Source: Dendrophyllia cribrosa
Taxonomy: Eukaryota; Cnidaria; Anthozoa; Scleractinia; Dendrophylliidae
Length of the DNA stretch: 64,000 nt
Reading direction: 5' to 3'
NCBI GenBank assembly: GCA_024195265.1
Contig: JAJLRJ010000005.1
Span: forward strand, 46,861,894 to 46,925,893
Part shown: in pieces, positions 42,901-54,446 of the stretch
Numbering within the stretch: position 1 is the first letter of the stretch
Layout: each line of letters starts with the position of its first letter
The notes under the pieces: model-generated
What the model saw: only the letters and a program-made list of their open reading frames with translations
Databases searched by the model: none
What the model was told of the DNA's origin: nothing
Translations under genes and position numbers: made by a program

Positions 42901-45900
42901 CGGTATTTTAAAAAATATTTAAACATATCGTACATTGTAGAGCATTTCTTATTCATGGATTGGCTCACAGGAGCCTTTGATTGCAACTTGTCTTGCAATT
43001 TCTGCAATGTCATTTTAAGGCAAGCACAAGTCACACAAACTGTTGCATAGTGTAAAATATCATATCTAATGCAACAGCTAAAATTGTGACAATATACACC
43101 TTATTCATAAATGGCGGCCGATTCATGATTCTTTTATATCTATGTTAATTTGCCTCACTGGCCTCATATTAGAGTTTAAATTCTTTTGAATTTTGCACAT
43201 GCTAACGAGGCCTGTGAGGCTTATTAAAATAAATACCAAAGAATAATAAATCCGCCGCCATTTATGAATAAGGTGTATACATGTACACGTATGTAGATAC
43301 TGCAATGCTTGCAGAAAAGTTATACTTTCTGCACAATTTGTCTCACAATTTCTGAAGTGCGGTCAGTTACAAGGCAGGCTGAAAAATCCACTGTTATACT
43401 GCATAACACCACTTCTTATAATATTTTGTGCAATTTCTCTTGCAGCAGTAATATTGTTACAAAAAAGAAAAAATTGGTGATGTGCATGTACAGTACATGT
43501 AATAGCACCTTGCAGTCCTTTCAATATCCTAGTGTACATGTAACGTACAATGCAGTTTTAACTTTTGAGTCCATGAATAAAACCCAGTGGTGTGACCATT
43601 CAAATGTCAAAAGTTCTTAAGCAGTACTTTCCAATGGCACAGCCAATTTTTCATTATTTTAGAAAATGCAATTAGGCATTTTCTTTGAAATGTTATTTTT
43701 ATCACTCTTGGGAAAGAAAGGGTTAATCTCCTTGAATACGTACCACACCCTGCTGCAGACCAGGTGGGGACCACGCATACTGCTTAGCATACTCAGACTG
43801 CTGTGTATTGTTAGCTTCTTCCAATTTCCGAAAGTAGTCACGGATGTGTCCCACAGGGGAGTCTTTGGAGAACAGGCTGTGTACCACCAGTTTATGGGCC
43901 TCTTCTTCTACACTCTTGATATCATGCTCTTCTGGTTTACACTTGCATGTCTTGCAGATTTTCCTGTTAGTGAAGAGAAACGTTGAATATTTTGTACGTC
44001 AGAACAAGGCAGGTTGTTCTGTTTGCTCAATAGTCGAAAAAAAGTTAACCATTTCTACATTTACATTGTAGGGAAGACACGCATTTCAGTAATATTTCGC
44101 TCACTTTCACCAAAGTTACATGTATAATAATAATTGCTGCGGAACGAGCGTAGCGAGTGAGCAGCAACATAATCAGGATTTAAGAGAAATATATGAGAAA
44201 AAATATAAGCTACGAAAAATCTCGATTTGATCGCTTTTTACCAGAATTCAATGTGCCACGCACACATTTTGGGCCAGAATTCACTGCGCCACGCACACAT
44301 TTTGGGCCAGAATTCACTGCGCCACGAACAATAGCCTCGCTTGCTGCTTCAAGCTGTTGGCTGCGAGATTTGTAATATTTTGGTCCAACATGTGCCAGTC
44401 GTAATCGGAACTGAAGTGTCGAAGACTACTGCGAGTTGAGCGAGGACTGTGAGGCATGGTGATAGGACCGTTGGATAGCAAAGATTTTCGAAGATTGTAC
44501 GGAATAAAAGACAAATTTATTTTGAAATCACTCCGACAGCGGTCGATGAGACTGAGCTGAGCACGTGGGGACGCGAAATCTGAGCTGAGCGCGTGGAGAC
44601 GTGAATACGATACGGCTAGCTAGTAACGCAACATATTCATTATCAATAATTAAGTTAAACCTAAATTTTCACACCTTCCTCGTGGTGAACGCGTCCTTTG
44701 CTCAACAATATTCTACAGACATTGCAAGAACTTGATGCGTGAATTACAAAACAAAATTAGTCTTATCAGCTGGAGTTTTCGTCGATTCATCCCGGTTACA
44801 TTTGCTTCGCTTTCCCTCAAAAAACGAAAGAGAAAATTCTGTAATACCAGCGAGGCGATAAAACAGCATTATTACATCAAATTTACTGCAGCAATTACTA
44901 TCTTTTGGATACACTAGTAATACATGTACTTTATTCATTAATATCAATAAAAAAAAACATTGACACAATGAAAAGGAGATACCTGAGGTTGACCCTATCA
45001 AGGGTATCTCCCCCCCAAAAAATAAATAAATAGATAAATATGAATAAAATGTACAAAAATGTATAAAAGTTAGCAAACTACCGGTAGGCCACAGTGCCTT
45101 CACAATAAAACTGTTTAAATATCCGTTTTATTTTATTTTTTACCATTGCCTGCAATCAAGCTCTCTTGAAGGGAGGGGGGAGAACACTCCTCCCACCTCC
45201 CACTTCCCCAAGAGAGTTTGCTTGCAGGCTATTTTTACCATAAAGTACGGTGGAATCCCGATTTTTCAAACCTCAAAAGGAAACAGAAATTGGAAAAAAT
45301 GAAAAATAATGAGTTCGAAAAAAAAGGGTGGTATTGGCTGAAATCAAATTCAAAGGAAACGAGCTTCAGTTGGAATAATTGGGATGTTCGAAAAATGAAG
45401 GGTTCGAAAAAACCGGGATTCCACTGTATTTACTCTTTAAACAACTGGGCCCGGTTGTTCGAAAGCCGGTTAATGCTAACCCAGGATTAAAACTTAACCG
45501 AGGATTAAATTTCTCTTGTTAGAAGTGTTTTCAAATACTTATTTAAGCTACACGCGAAGACAAGTCAAAGTCGAAACTAAAGGGCGACTAAATACTGTGT
45601 GTAAAGCTCACCAGGGTGTAATGACTCATTCTAATTCATTGTTGTTTTGTGAAAATCTTACCTCCAGAAGTGCAAATCCAATCCTCCTTCGCATTTCACA
45701 GGGCCACACTTCAGGCAGGGTGACCCGGCATTCCTTTCATGACCTAGCGTAAACTAAAAACACAGGCACAGTTTAGTTTCAGGGTTACTAAATAACACTA
45801 TTTTGTTTCCTTTTGGTTACACTATTTTGTTTCCTTTGAAAATATGATTTTGAAAGCAAGGCTACTGTATTCCTGAAAACAGGGTAGTCAGAAAAGTTTG

Positions 45901-48771
45901 AAGTACATGTAGATATCTGACTTTTGAAAGTATCTGGATATTTTTTAAAAATGCCTTTGCCTCTAAAGAACAGGCAAGCAAAGTAGCCACCAATACGATA
46001 AAGTAGGTAGTGATTTTCGTCAGCAGTCGACTACTTTTGACAACACTGTAAAACACTCATGATGTACATGTGTATGCCAAAAAAAAAAAAATTTTCAACT
46101 GATCATTTTCCCATGATTTCATTCCAGATGTAAAGGTAACCATACACCTGTGAATGTTTCATATTTTTATACAAGTTTGCCTGCTACGTGTAAGACTTTC
46201 TTAACTGGGGCGAGTGCAAACTGTGATCAAACAACAGGAGTGATTCCTGACAGCCTTTAGTGAAAGTATTGAATAGCAATAACCTGATTTTTGACAGCTT
46301 TGCGAAACCAAGATTGGGAACAGAATGAAATGCACATTTTAAGCAGGACATATCCCCTCGAAAGAAACTCCTGAATGTGATGTTTTGAGTTTTGGAAGCC
46401 AAAACTCAAAAGATGCCCAAGATTATTACATGTATCATAAGAGGTCAAATGCAATGAGCATAACATACATGTATCAGTTTTTCACATATTACATGTAAAT
46501 TAAAAGAGAAACAAAATAATCAAGACTTTACAACCAACACTCTAAACTACACAGTAAACAGTGTGTAGGGCATATAAAATTAAGCGCTTGTTCAAGCAGC
46601 ACACTTAGTAACATACAATGTAAACCTTAAGGTGAAAATATTATTTGCAAAATATTGTCTTAAATAAACACAACAGCTCTGTTTACCTTACTCATAATTG
46701 ATATGAATGCTGCAATTTGAATTTTAAATTCACAGAAGCTTTTTTGATCCAGTGACACATTCAATAAAGGCAAAAGTTTTACAATCTTGACAGTTCTTTT
46801 AAAGCCATGCAGTTTGTTTATGTTGCAAAATTAAAAACAGAAACTTTCACAAATCGACTTTCCGTTTAATTAATTTTTTTCAACAATATGGCTAGCAACC
46901 AAAATGTGGTTTAAAAATTGCAAAATATTTTCCATTAATTACTGAGCCAAATATATTGGCTTCTTCAAATGTACTGTATTTTTCACCTCCATGGTCAACA
47001 ATAAAAAACTCAAAGCCAAGATATTGTATGTGTATCACCACAGCAAACTTCCAAAGGAAATTTTAGAAATGCATAGACATTTGCTACCATACAGTCATGT
47101 ACATGTATGTCTGTTTTTAATTTCAAAATTGTTATTATAATGCTAATTTTACCAAGGCACTGAAGTTTTTCATAAAATGTACACACAATTATTGTATACA
47201 AAAATTTTGATATTTATCAGTGGGTATATATTGTCCTAAATTATTCGCTTAGCCGTAACCTCAATGATCACAAAAAAAAGAGAAAAGAATATACCAGTAT
47301 ACTGTATTTAGAAGCCTTAAAATCTTAAGGATTATTCAACATTTGCTAAGAACTTGTAAGTTTTTAGAATAACGAGAACTGAAATCATACAAATGTACCA
47401 CGAAGGAAGGGTGACATTAGAGTGATTATTTTTTACACCTTAGTACTAATTCTGTCCATAGGTAACAGAAATCGGACCTCTTTCTAAATTTTGTCAGAAT
47501 AAACACTTGTGTTAAATTAGCCATTGTGATTCCTACAAGATGATGACCCTTGATTGTCAAAATTTAATTCAAAGAGCAGAAAGGAGACAAAATGTTTGTG
47601 CCTGAAAACTGCAGAAATATATTAATTTTCTATCATAGATGATTTGATGTAGGCAGAAGTACACTGAAAACATTCAAGATCGCATTTTTGTAAACAGGCC
47701 ATTCAAAGCTTATGTCTCCTCCTTAGTAGCTCATAACCCACCACCAAACAAAGTATTGCTTGGGACTTAAAATTGAAAAGCAAAGGCCATGAGAGTTACT
47801 CCAGCAGGTGGAAACTTGGAAAACAGTGCAACCAGTGCCAAAAAAATTAAATTTTGCAAATTTTTTCTAAAATTTTCTCACTAAAAATACAGAAAGTGTA
47901 TTTAAATTTATTTTAGTGACTAATTACAATCAACCCTCCCACAACTGGATATCCACAACCTTGGAACTACATGTACATGCAAGTGATCACATCGAGAGTG
48001 TCTGCTTCTTGGCTCAGGAAAACTGTTTTATTTGTGTGTAAAATAATATTATAATTCCAAAAGCAAGAAGCTATTGAACACATTGACATGATTTTGTTTG
48101 GCCAGAAATTCAAAAATTACAACCTGCGGTGTTTGTGTTGTAGTGTCTATCACTACCCCCTGATGAGCATTATTATATCATTACCTAAATTTAAAAATCC
48201 AACTACCTCACGTATTAACGGAAAATAACTTGCTTATGATATAAACTACTAAATAAAAATGTCAAAGAAGGATATCACAATCGAACAGTTTTGCATATAA
48301 ATTAGCCTGATAACCCACGAAGATTCGGGAAGACTATAGTTATCATAACCTAAAATAGCTCTACACCCAAGACATTCACGCTGTATAAAATGATAAATAA
48401 GGGTAAAATCAACTGTAAACTTTGTGAAACACACAGATAAACATCGTTTTTGATTTTCGTATTTGTAAAATAAATCCGTTTGATATTAATTTCCATACGA
48501 AGCATCGAATTCGAATCTAGACAATTGCAAGCGAAGAACTTGCGCGTTCGCATCACGATCAAAGTGTTCGAGGTCACTGCCACACACGTAAATTGCTACT
48601 TTCTTTCATCATAAACAATACTCCAAGAATGTGAAAGGTAAATCGCACGTTAACAGACTTCTCGAGAAGTTCATCGCACTTACATAAACACTTCAAATTG
48701 GAACATGAATTCGCGCGACTAACCTTCTTTGGGAGATGAAAATTCACCGCATCATCGGAACTTGCCGACAT
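39589..48771 (-). CDS. TES: Testin (PET-LIM protein), complete six-exon gene
   Basis: Coding exons on the minus strand: 48724-48771, 45662-45753, 43744-43963, 41608-41847, 40807-41022, 39589-39939; total 1167 nt, 388 residues, every junction GT-AG and in phase. The protein has the testin layout: a Cys-rich N-terminal motif with [13 protein letters not shown], a PET domain ending ALGVGDV, then three LIM zinc domains. Testin is a focal-adhesion and stress-fibre scaffold that binds actin regulators such as zyxin and VASP; vertebrate testin is about 420 residues. Prickle is the close alternative but has a farnesylated C-terminal tail that is absent here (the protein ends just after LIM3). All zinc ligands seen appear intact. 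Confidence 0.92.
39974..40075. repeat. Perfect 51-bp tandem duplication in TES intron 5
   Basis: Two adjacent copies of TGCTGTCTGTGAGTTATCTG plus 31 bases. Followed at 40320-40640 by a degenerate tandem of a CAGTCAGTGAGACACCCAGT unit. Confidence 0.95.
40807..41022 (-). CDS. TES: TES exon 5 (LIM1)
   Basis: Acceptor TGCAG|GTTTGT, donor GATGAG|GTATGG, 72 codons. C-X2-[14 protein letters not shown] and CAACD supply the zinc ligands of LIM1. Confidence 0.95.
41608..41847 (-). CDS. TES: TES exon 4 (PET domain)
   Basis: Acceptor GACAG|CTTATG, donor TGG|GTAAGT, 80 codons. It includes [14 protein letters not shown] and ALGVGDVRE, diagnostic of testin-type PET domains. Confidence 0.93.
42092..42388. 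repeat. Dispersed ~287-bp repeat, copy 2 (TES intron 3)
   Basis: Same family and direction as 37527-37813, with a few substitutions and about ten inserted bases. Confidence 0.88.
43095..43277. mobile_element. MITE, 183 bp, in TES intron 3
   Basis: Ends TACACCTTATTCATAAATGG and CCATTTATGAATAAGGTGTA are exact reverse complements flanked by TA, as in mariner-like MITEs. Confidence 0.85.
43744..43963 (-). CDS. TES: TES exon 3 (Cys-rich region and PET start)
   Basis: Acceptor AACAG|GAAAAT, donor GTGTG|GTACGT. It carries [13 protein letters not shown] and the YAWSPPGL motif that opens the PET domain. Confidence 0.92.
44239..44335. repeat. 33-bp tandem repeat, about three units (TES intron 2)
   Basis: Units of CCAGAATTCA-TG-GCCACGCACACATTTTGGG. 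The plus-strand frame through it is repeat-driven. Confidence 0.85.
45246..45428. mobile_element. MITE, 183 bp, in TES intron 2
   Basis: Ends TACGGTGGAATCCCG and CGGGATTCCACTGTA are inverted copies with one mismatch. Just downstream (about 45449-45510) is a piece of a GGGCCCGGTTGTTCGAAAGC repeat. Confidence 0.75.
45662..45753 (-). CDS. TES: TES exon 2
   Basis: Thirty codons plus two bases; acceptor TTTTTAG|TTTACG, donor TGGAG|GTAAGA. It encodes the CLKCG...LHFWR segment at the start of the testin Cys-rich region. Confidence 0.88.
48724..48771 (-). CDS. TES: TES exon 1 (start codon)
   Basis: ATG 48769-48771 opens 16 codons ([16 protein letters not shown]) and splices at AAGAAG|GTTAGT. An upstream in-frame codon is GTG, so this ATG is the start. 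The GC-richer sequence just upstream (to about 48,990) is the likely promoter. Confidence 0.8.
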
Positions 48772-50239
48772 TTTCACGGCTGATCGGAAAATTCAATTCT
48801 TGATGATATCCTTCTTGTGTTCACAGGGTCAAAAGTTCGATAAAAAGACTAACGACAAAACTGCGATTCCTATAATTAGGGCAAAAAGCCCACAAATATC
48901 TTCCCTCCCAAAATGTGAACGGATGTGACGCGACGCTGAAACTCGCGAAGAATGATGGGTCACGCAACAAACCTAGGGGAGGGGAGACTGAGGCAAAGTT
49001 TGCATTTACAATAAAGAGTCCTATTTTTTAGTCATTTTGGGAACAATGAACTGGTTAAAATTTAAAAAATGACCATCATTTGTAAAAATCAAATCAGTTG
49101 AACAGTAGTAAACAGAAAATAACCTCTAAAATACTGCCTCTTTCATAAATTGAAGTCACATTAAGATAAAAATCAATATTTTGCAGATTTTGACTTGCCG
49201 AAAACAGCAATTAGAATAGGATGAAATTTTTTCGTGATTCTTTATATGACTTTATCTGACGACTTGCTTATATTAATCATCAGCAAAGACAACAACGGGA
49301 AAGTTGACATCAAGTTCACTGGGTTATAGAAGTGTTCAATGTCCGGTCTGAAGATTTCATCGGAAACCACTTGAGCATTTTAGCCGAAATTTTTCATGTC
49401 CATCTGTTAAAACTGTCAATGACCCAGTTATCAATAATAAAAATGACCATTATAATAGGTCTAGGCAGCAGCTTTTATAATTAATTTAGCCAGTTTCTGT
49501 GAAAGGAATGGTTTTGTTATGTTCGGCTATAATTTTCAGGAGCTCGAGCCCACTTACGGTTGTGTACCAAAACGCTTAGCCTAAGTAAATAATTAGAACT
49601 ATTGAGAGCAAGTCAATCAAGCTTTTTGCTTTCTCGTGTAGCTTAGCCGAAGACCGAAGAAAGGCGCCCTGTACGACAAAACTAAAGGTGATGATTTTCT
49701 TGAAAGCGAGGATCATGACAAATTAATCTTACCGCAACGAACAATATTAAACCATCAGACTTCGATACGATCAAATGATTTTTCAAATATATACTTAAGA
49801 TAGAAATCACTTGAAGTTAAAGTTTCTTAACTTTAGTTAGTTAATAACTTTCTTTTTCTCACGGCAGAAGATGAAACAAGGAGGATATTTTTACCTTAAC
49901 GTGGGACATGGCTCGCTTGCTCGTGAATACCGCCTTCAACCGTGATTTCTGCCTTCAGACAAATGCTTTTGAAAGGTTCCAAGGTGTGTAGTAATTGACG
50001 TAATTAATCTGCTACAATTTGACCCCTTACATTCCGGAGATTGTAGCTATTGTCTGAGCATTATGACATGACTGTCGAAAGAGCAGCGCCGATCAGCGCC
50101 GAGCGACACCTTAGCAACCAGCTCCAACACTTCAGTTCAGTCATGCGTACGTGATCACGTGACCACAAGAGACTTCTTCAGTAACTCCTCCACTGTAAAG
50201 TTACCATAGATTAGTAGTATTTTCTGAGTAAAACAATCA

Positions 50240-50400
50240 GCCGAGAATGGTCGTTTTTGGAAATGGGAGTTTGTTTTTCGAAAATCAGAGTATGTTTTTG
50301 AAAACCATGGTTTGTTTTTGAAAATCGGAGTTTGTTTTTTCGAAAATCAGAGTTTGTTTTTTCTAAAAATCGGAGTTTGTTTTTCGAAAATCTGAGTTGG
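50240..50400. repeat. ~27-bp tandem repeat (GTTTGTTTTTGAAAATCGGA)
   Basis: About six degenerate units. Direct repeats without unique spacers. Confidence 0.85.
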
Positions 50401-51003
50401 CTCCAGACCATGCGCTTTGTCTCGTCTCCCTCGTGGTCGATCATTACGGCGGCTGTGCGATGATGCAGCAAATATGGCAGCACAATGATGCTATCAATAG
50501 CTTGAGACACATACGAGCTTAAGGCGGGAGTACACGTGAATTTGAATGAAATTTAAGAGGTTTAAAGAAGGGATAGAAGAAAGAAAACAGACAGTTGATA
50601 CCCACGCAAGAGCACCCCAGGTTGCTAGTGGACTAACTTGGTGTCCGTCTATTAATTATTAACTAAAATTTTGCAAATCCTTTGAGAAAAACTATTTCAT
50701 CCCAAACATACCCAAAAATCACCCAAACATTCACGAAACACCCCATATCATACATTCATGAAATGAGCATAGAGTTTTTGGATTGCTTGCCGTGAAACGT
50801 GAGCGAGATATTTCCATTAAAGCCCTGTCAAGTGGCGGAAAAATGGCGTTCATGTGGACCCCCGCCTTAAGACGCATATGTGTAATTAAAGTGCACTCGA
50901 CTGAACCTTTAATTTCTTAAAGCGGCTACCTCCAAGCCTAAAAGTAATGTACTTGCTTTGAAATCTCAGATGTGAGACAAGCATTTCTCTTTTAGTCCAT
51001 GGG

Positions 51004-51709
51004 CCTGGGCCCGGTTGCATAAAGCGCCCGTAATACTTACGGGTATACGTAAGTGTACCCATAATGCAAGGCAGTTGCATTAATGACTTACGTGTTCCAC
51101 TTAGAAGAACACGTAAGTGGCTGCACTTACGATTTTCGTAAGTGTGCACTTGAGTGTCATTTATGCAACAGAAATTGCGGGTGTTCCATAAAAAATTTTA
51201 AACGAGAAAAATAGCGAGTAAATTTACGGGACATATGTTGGTCCCGTATCTGCACTGAAGTCAACGAGATCTTTCTCTGAGAAGTGAAAGGGAAAGTTTT
51301 TTCTTTCTGTAATACATATAATGCTCTTTTTTAACCACTGTTGTACGTTTTAAACTGGTCGTTGATAAAAAAAACATTTCCGGATATCGAAGTAAAATAA
51401 CGATTCCACTTTATTTAAATGAAAGTCAACGGACTTGATAAGTTCCAACAATCCTGGACCAATCATTTTTCTCTCTCAGTTAATGATCTTAATTAGCGTT
51501 CAAATGTATAATGTCAAGCTTTTACACTGGTAAAACAGAGTGAGTCATTAACAAAGTTACGTTTGCCCTTAAGTGAACCCGTAAGTTACCACGTATTAAA
51601 AAGCTGAAACTTACGAGAGTGCTAAGTATGTTTCATGCAACACCCGTAAGTGTACCCATAACAGATTCGTAAGTGTCCTACTTAAGTGAGTTATACAACC
51701 GGGCCCAGG
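51004..51709. mobile_element. 706-bp inverted-repeat element (CCTGGGCCCGGTTG ends)
   Basis: Ends CCTGGGCCCGGTTGCATAA and TTATACAACCGGGCCCAGG are inverted with one mismatch. The subterminal regions are full of ACTTACG/CGTAAGT words in both directions. Non-coding. Confidence 0.75.
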
Positions 51710-52633
51710 TCCCCAAAAATGACCATTTGGTACCAAACAGACGGACAAAGTGTGGCTTAAATTTTTGAAAAGGTTGATTCGTCAAGTTTATTATGCATGA
51801 TAACCTGCCTTACCCATGGGGGAGGGGGGGGGGGGGTTGGAGGGAGGGGAGGGTGGAAAGTTGGACTCAGGGGGAGGGGTTTGGTGGAGAAAACACCTAG
51901 GGGAAGGAGAGAGTCTGAACGTTTCGTGTTCACGAGTTGGTTCATGGGGCTTTTGATTGACATACGAGACCAGACGGATTTATTAAAGGTCATTAAAAAT
52001 CGAACCACTCATACAACGAGAAATGGTTTGATAATACAGACAGCTCGTTCAGACAAGTTCATTAACATTTATGGCACATGATTGCATTAATGAGTATTGT
52101 AAGCAAAACGCGTCAAATTTAATAAAAACGTAGTAGGCAGAAGTGCTTAAATCAAATGGATTTATAACCATTTTATTTATTAAAGAAGCGATCATTTTGT
52201 GACCACAATTAGCCACCTTAGTCAAGATATAATAAGCACAACTATATCTTCTTGTTTATATTTATATATATTATTTCTACAATTAAACAAGTAAAGATTT
52301 CTACAGTAGCTCTTAAAAAGAGAAGACCTCCGAGTCAACATTATCAACTGATCTAAAAGCAAATGAATAAGGGGGTTAATCGCGTTCGAAGAACGCAATC
52401 CTAATTTCGTGTTGGTTGTCCTGTGGTTTATGTGTAGTAAAATTTGAGATTTTTTGGTAGACGGTCTTCCAAATGGCCGCCCCTATTGTTTTTTTTTTTT
52501 TTTTTCAGGGGCTCATTTCCGCCGGAAATTCCTTCGAACGCGTCTCCATAATCTTTGATTACTGCTAGTATATAAAGAAACGGTGGTACTACGTCGGTGG
52601 GGGAGTGCGGAAACTGGGTTTTATCACCCGAGT

Positions 52634-52813
52634 TAAATTGGCCACCGTAAAGAGATTCAAAAGCGGATGTTTCGAGCGCTAGCCCTTCGTCAGTGGGAAT
52701 CATATTTGCTCTGTCACGTGACATGTTGCTAGCCCAGCCCCTTCGTAAGAACGAATCTGAAGGGTTAGCGCTCGAAATGGCAGCTTTTAAATCGCTTTAC
52801 AGTGACCAATTTA
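52634..52813. mobile_element. MITE, 180 bp
   Basis: Imperfect inverted arms of about 55 bp: TAAATTGGCCACCGTAAAG... against ...CTTTACAGTGACCAATTTA, each including a TTCGAGCGCTA / TAGCGCTCGAA block. Confidence 0.8.
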
Positions 52814-53900
52814 CCTTAAGAACTCAGTTGATATAAAACCAAATTTTCGTTGATCTAAAAACATGATGTTTTTTATAGAATAGAGAGGAAATAGACTTTG
52901 AAATTACTCGTTCCACAAACCTTTAAGAGGTTGTTACTTTACTTTTTTTAAAGATTATTTATGTTAGGAACGCATCCTTTCCTTACTTGGATACACATGT
53001 TATAACTTAGTGTCACAAAAACTACAGGAACAACTGCAGCTTTTAGTAACATTTCACCAATATTAAGGAATAACCATATCCTGCGGAGAAATGTAAAATG
53101 ACTGCTTACATAAAATGAGTTGTTTTCAATCGAGTGTCATAAACTGAGCCATAACCAAAGTTATCACTGGCCAATCATAACACAGGTCGACAAACCAATG
53201 AACCAATCAGAGCTGGAAGTACATGTAGCCGGCGTCAAGCGCGGGAAAACGCCATGAGCAACATAGGAACCGTTTTGGATTTACCTCTGATTGGTTGAGA
53301 AATGGCGCGATTTTTTTGTCACGCAAACACAAAGCGAAGTATTTCAAAACCAAAAGATTACATTACTGTAGACACTCAATTGAAAGCAATATATCTCTGA
53401 ACGAATAACCAAACTACCTTCTCATTTTCTTAAATCTGGTTCGAAAAGGTCTAGGAATAAAACAACACATGTAAATGTTCATTTCTATAAGAACACCATA
53501 CAACTCTGTCAATTTCGAGTGCGCCAAATCCTTTACCAAACACTAGGGCTCCTATTGATAGCAGATGCTCTAACTTCTGAAAGGGCCTCCCTGATTTATT
53601 TGATATATATTGTCTATCTACCAAACCGCATTTCAATGATAATGCTATCGAAAGCAGAGTTAACAAAATACAAGTGGGTTCATTCCGCAAGAGGTCCTAA
53701 GACAACACGATTGGCGTCTATTTCAAGCATTTCTATTTTCGAATAGCCCCCCCCCCCCCCCCCCAAAAAAAAAAAAAAAAAAAAAAACGTGCTGTCTAAG
53801 TATATAAGACGAACGTGAAACGTATCAGCTTCAGACAAGCGTAACACTTTCAAAACCCCTCTCATACAACTAATCAGTCAAGTTGAGTTTCACTCCATTC

Positions 53901-54446
53901 CTAATCTAAGCACTCCTCAACATGAATGGCCAGCGTGTCATAATCTGGAAATTCCCCCATGCATTTAGGACACTGGTTATTTGGGGCGGCCTGTGAACCA
54001 TTGCATTCCACAGCATGCATCTGAAGGTTGTCTAAATCAGGAAAATCACGACGGCAAATTGGACAATTCCACTCCCCCACCTGGACATGCTCTGGCTGTT
54101 GTGCACCCATCTGTCCCTGACTGTGGACTTGCTCCCCACCTTGATTATGACTCTCGGGATACCTGAGGATTTCCGGCATTTCCACGACCCCTCGGGGAAA
54201 CAGGGCTGTCATCACCGGATCAAACCACCCCCGGGGTTGTTGGGGTTCCTGTGGACCTGGAACGTAATTGCCGTGGCGCCGTTGCATCTCTGCCATCGAT
54301 GAGTGGCCGAGTCGTTCCATCTCGTCTTGATAGTGGTGATTCTCCTGTTGAAGCTGTTGGATCTGCTCACGGAGGCGACAGATTTCCTCGTGTTGTTTCT
54401 CTCTGGCTTCACGTTCAACTTGGAAGTCTGCTTGGTACACTTCAAG
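53901..54446 (-). CDS. OPTN: OPTN-like last exon (UBAN, two zinc fingers, stop)
   Basis: Acceptor TCACAG|CTTGAA; 181 residues. UBAN core at residues 3-16, linker rich in Pro, Gln and Gly, and fingers starting CPICRRDF and CPKCMGEF, about 36 residues apart. Stop at 53901-53903. Confidence 0.9.
   Translation of the reverse strand, partial: LEVYQADFQVEREAREKQHEEICRLREQIQQLQQENHHYQDEMERLGHSSMAEMQRRHGNYVPGPQEPQQPRGWFDPVMTALFPRGVVEMPEILRYPESHNQGGEQVHSQGQMGAQQPEHVQVGEWNCPICRRDFPDLDNLQMHAVECNGSQAAPNNQCPKCMGEFPDYDTLAIHVEECLD

Larger units (their letters stand above)
48772..53900. other. Intergenic DNA between TES promoter and optineurin-like 3' end
   Basis: No coding exon recognised. The left end is the probable TES promoter. 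Repeats are listed separately. A poly-C/poly-A junction lies at 53747-53787. Confidence 0.6.

Noticed and set aside
50240..50400. CRISPR-like array
   Set aside because: Repeats are adjacent and degenerate without unique spacers, and the genome is eukaryotic.
53901..54446. TAX1BP1/CALCOCO identity for the coiled-coil gene
   Set aside because: The UBAN motif and the RHG segment after it are features of the optineurin/NEMO group; no SKICH domain is visible in the window, although the 5' end is missing, so this remains the main alternative.
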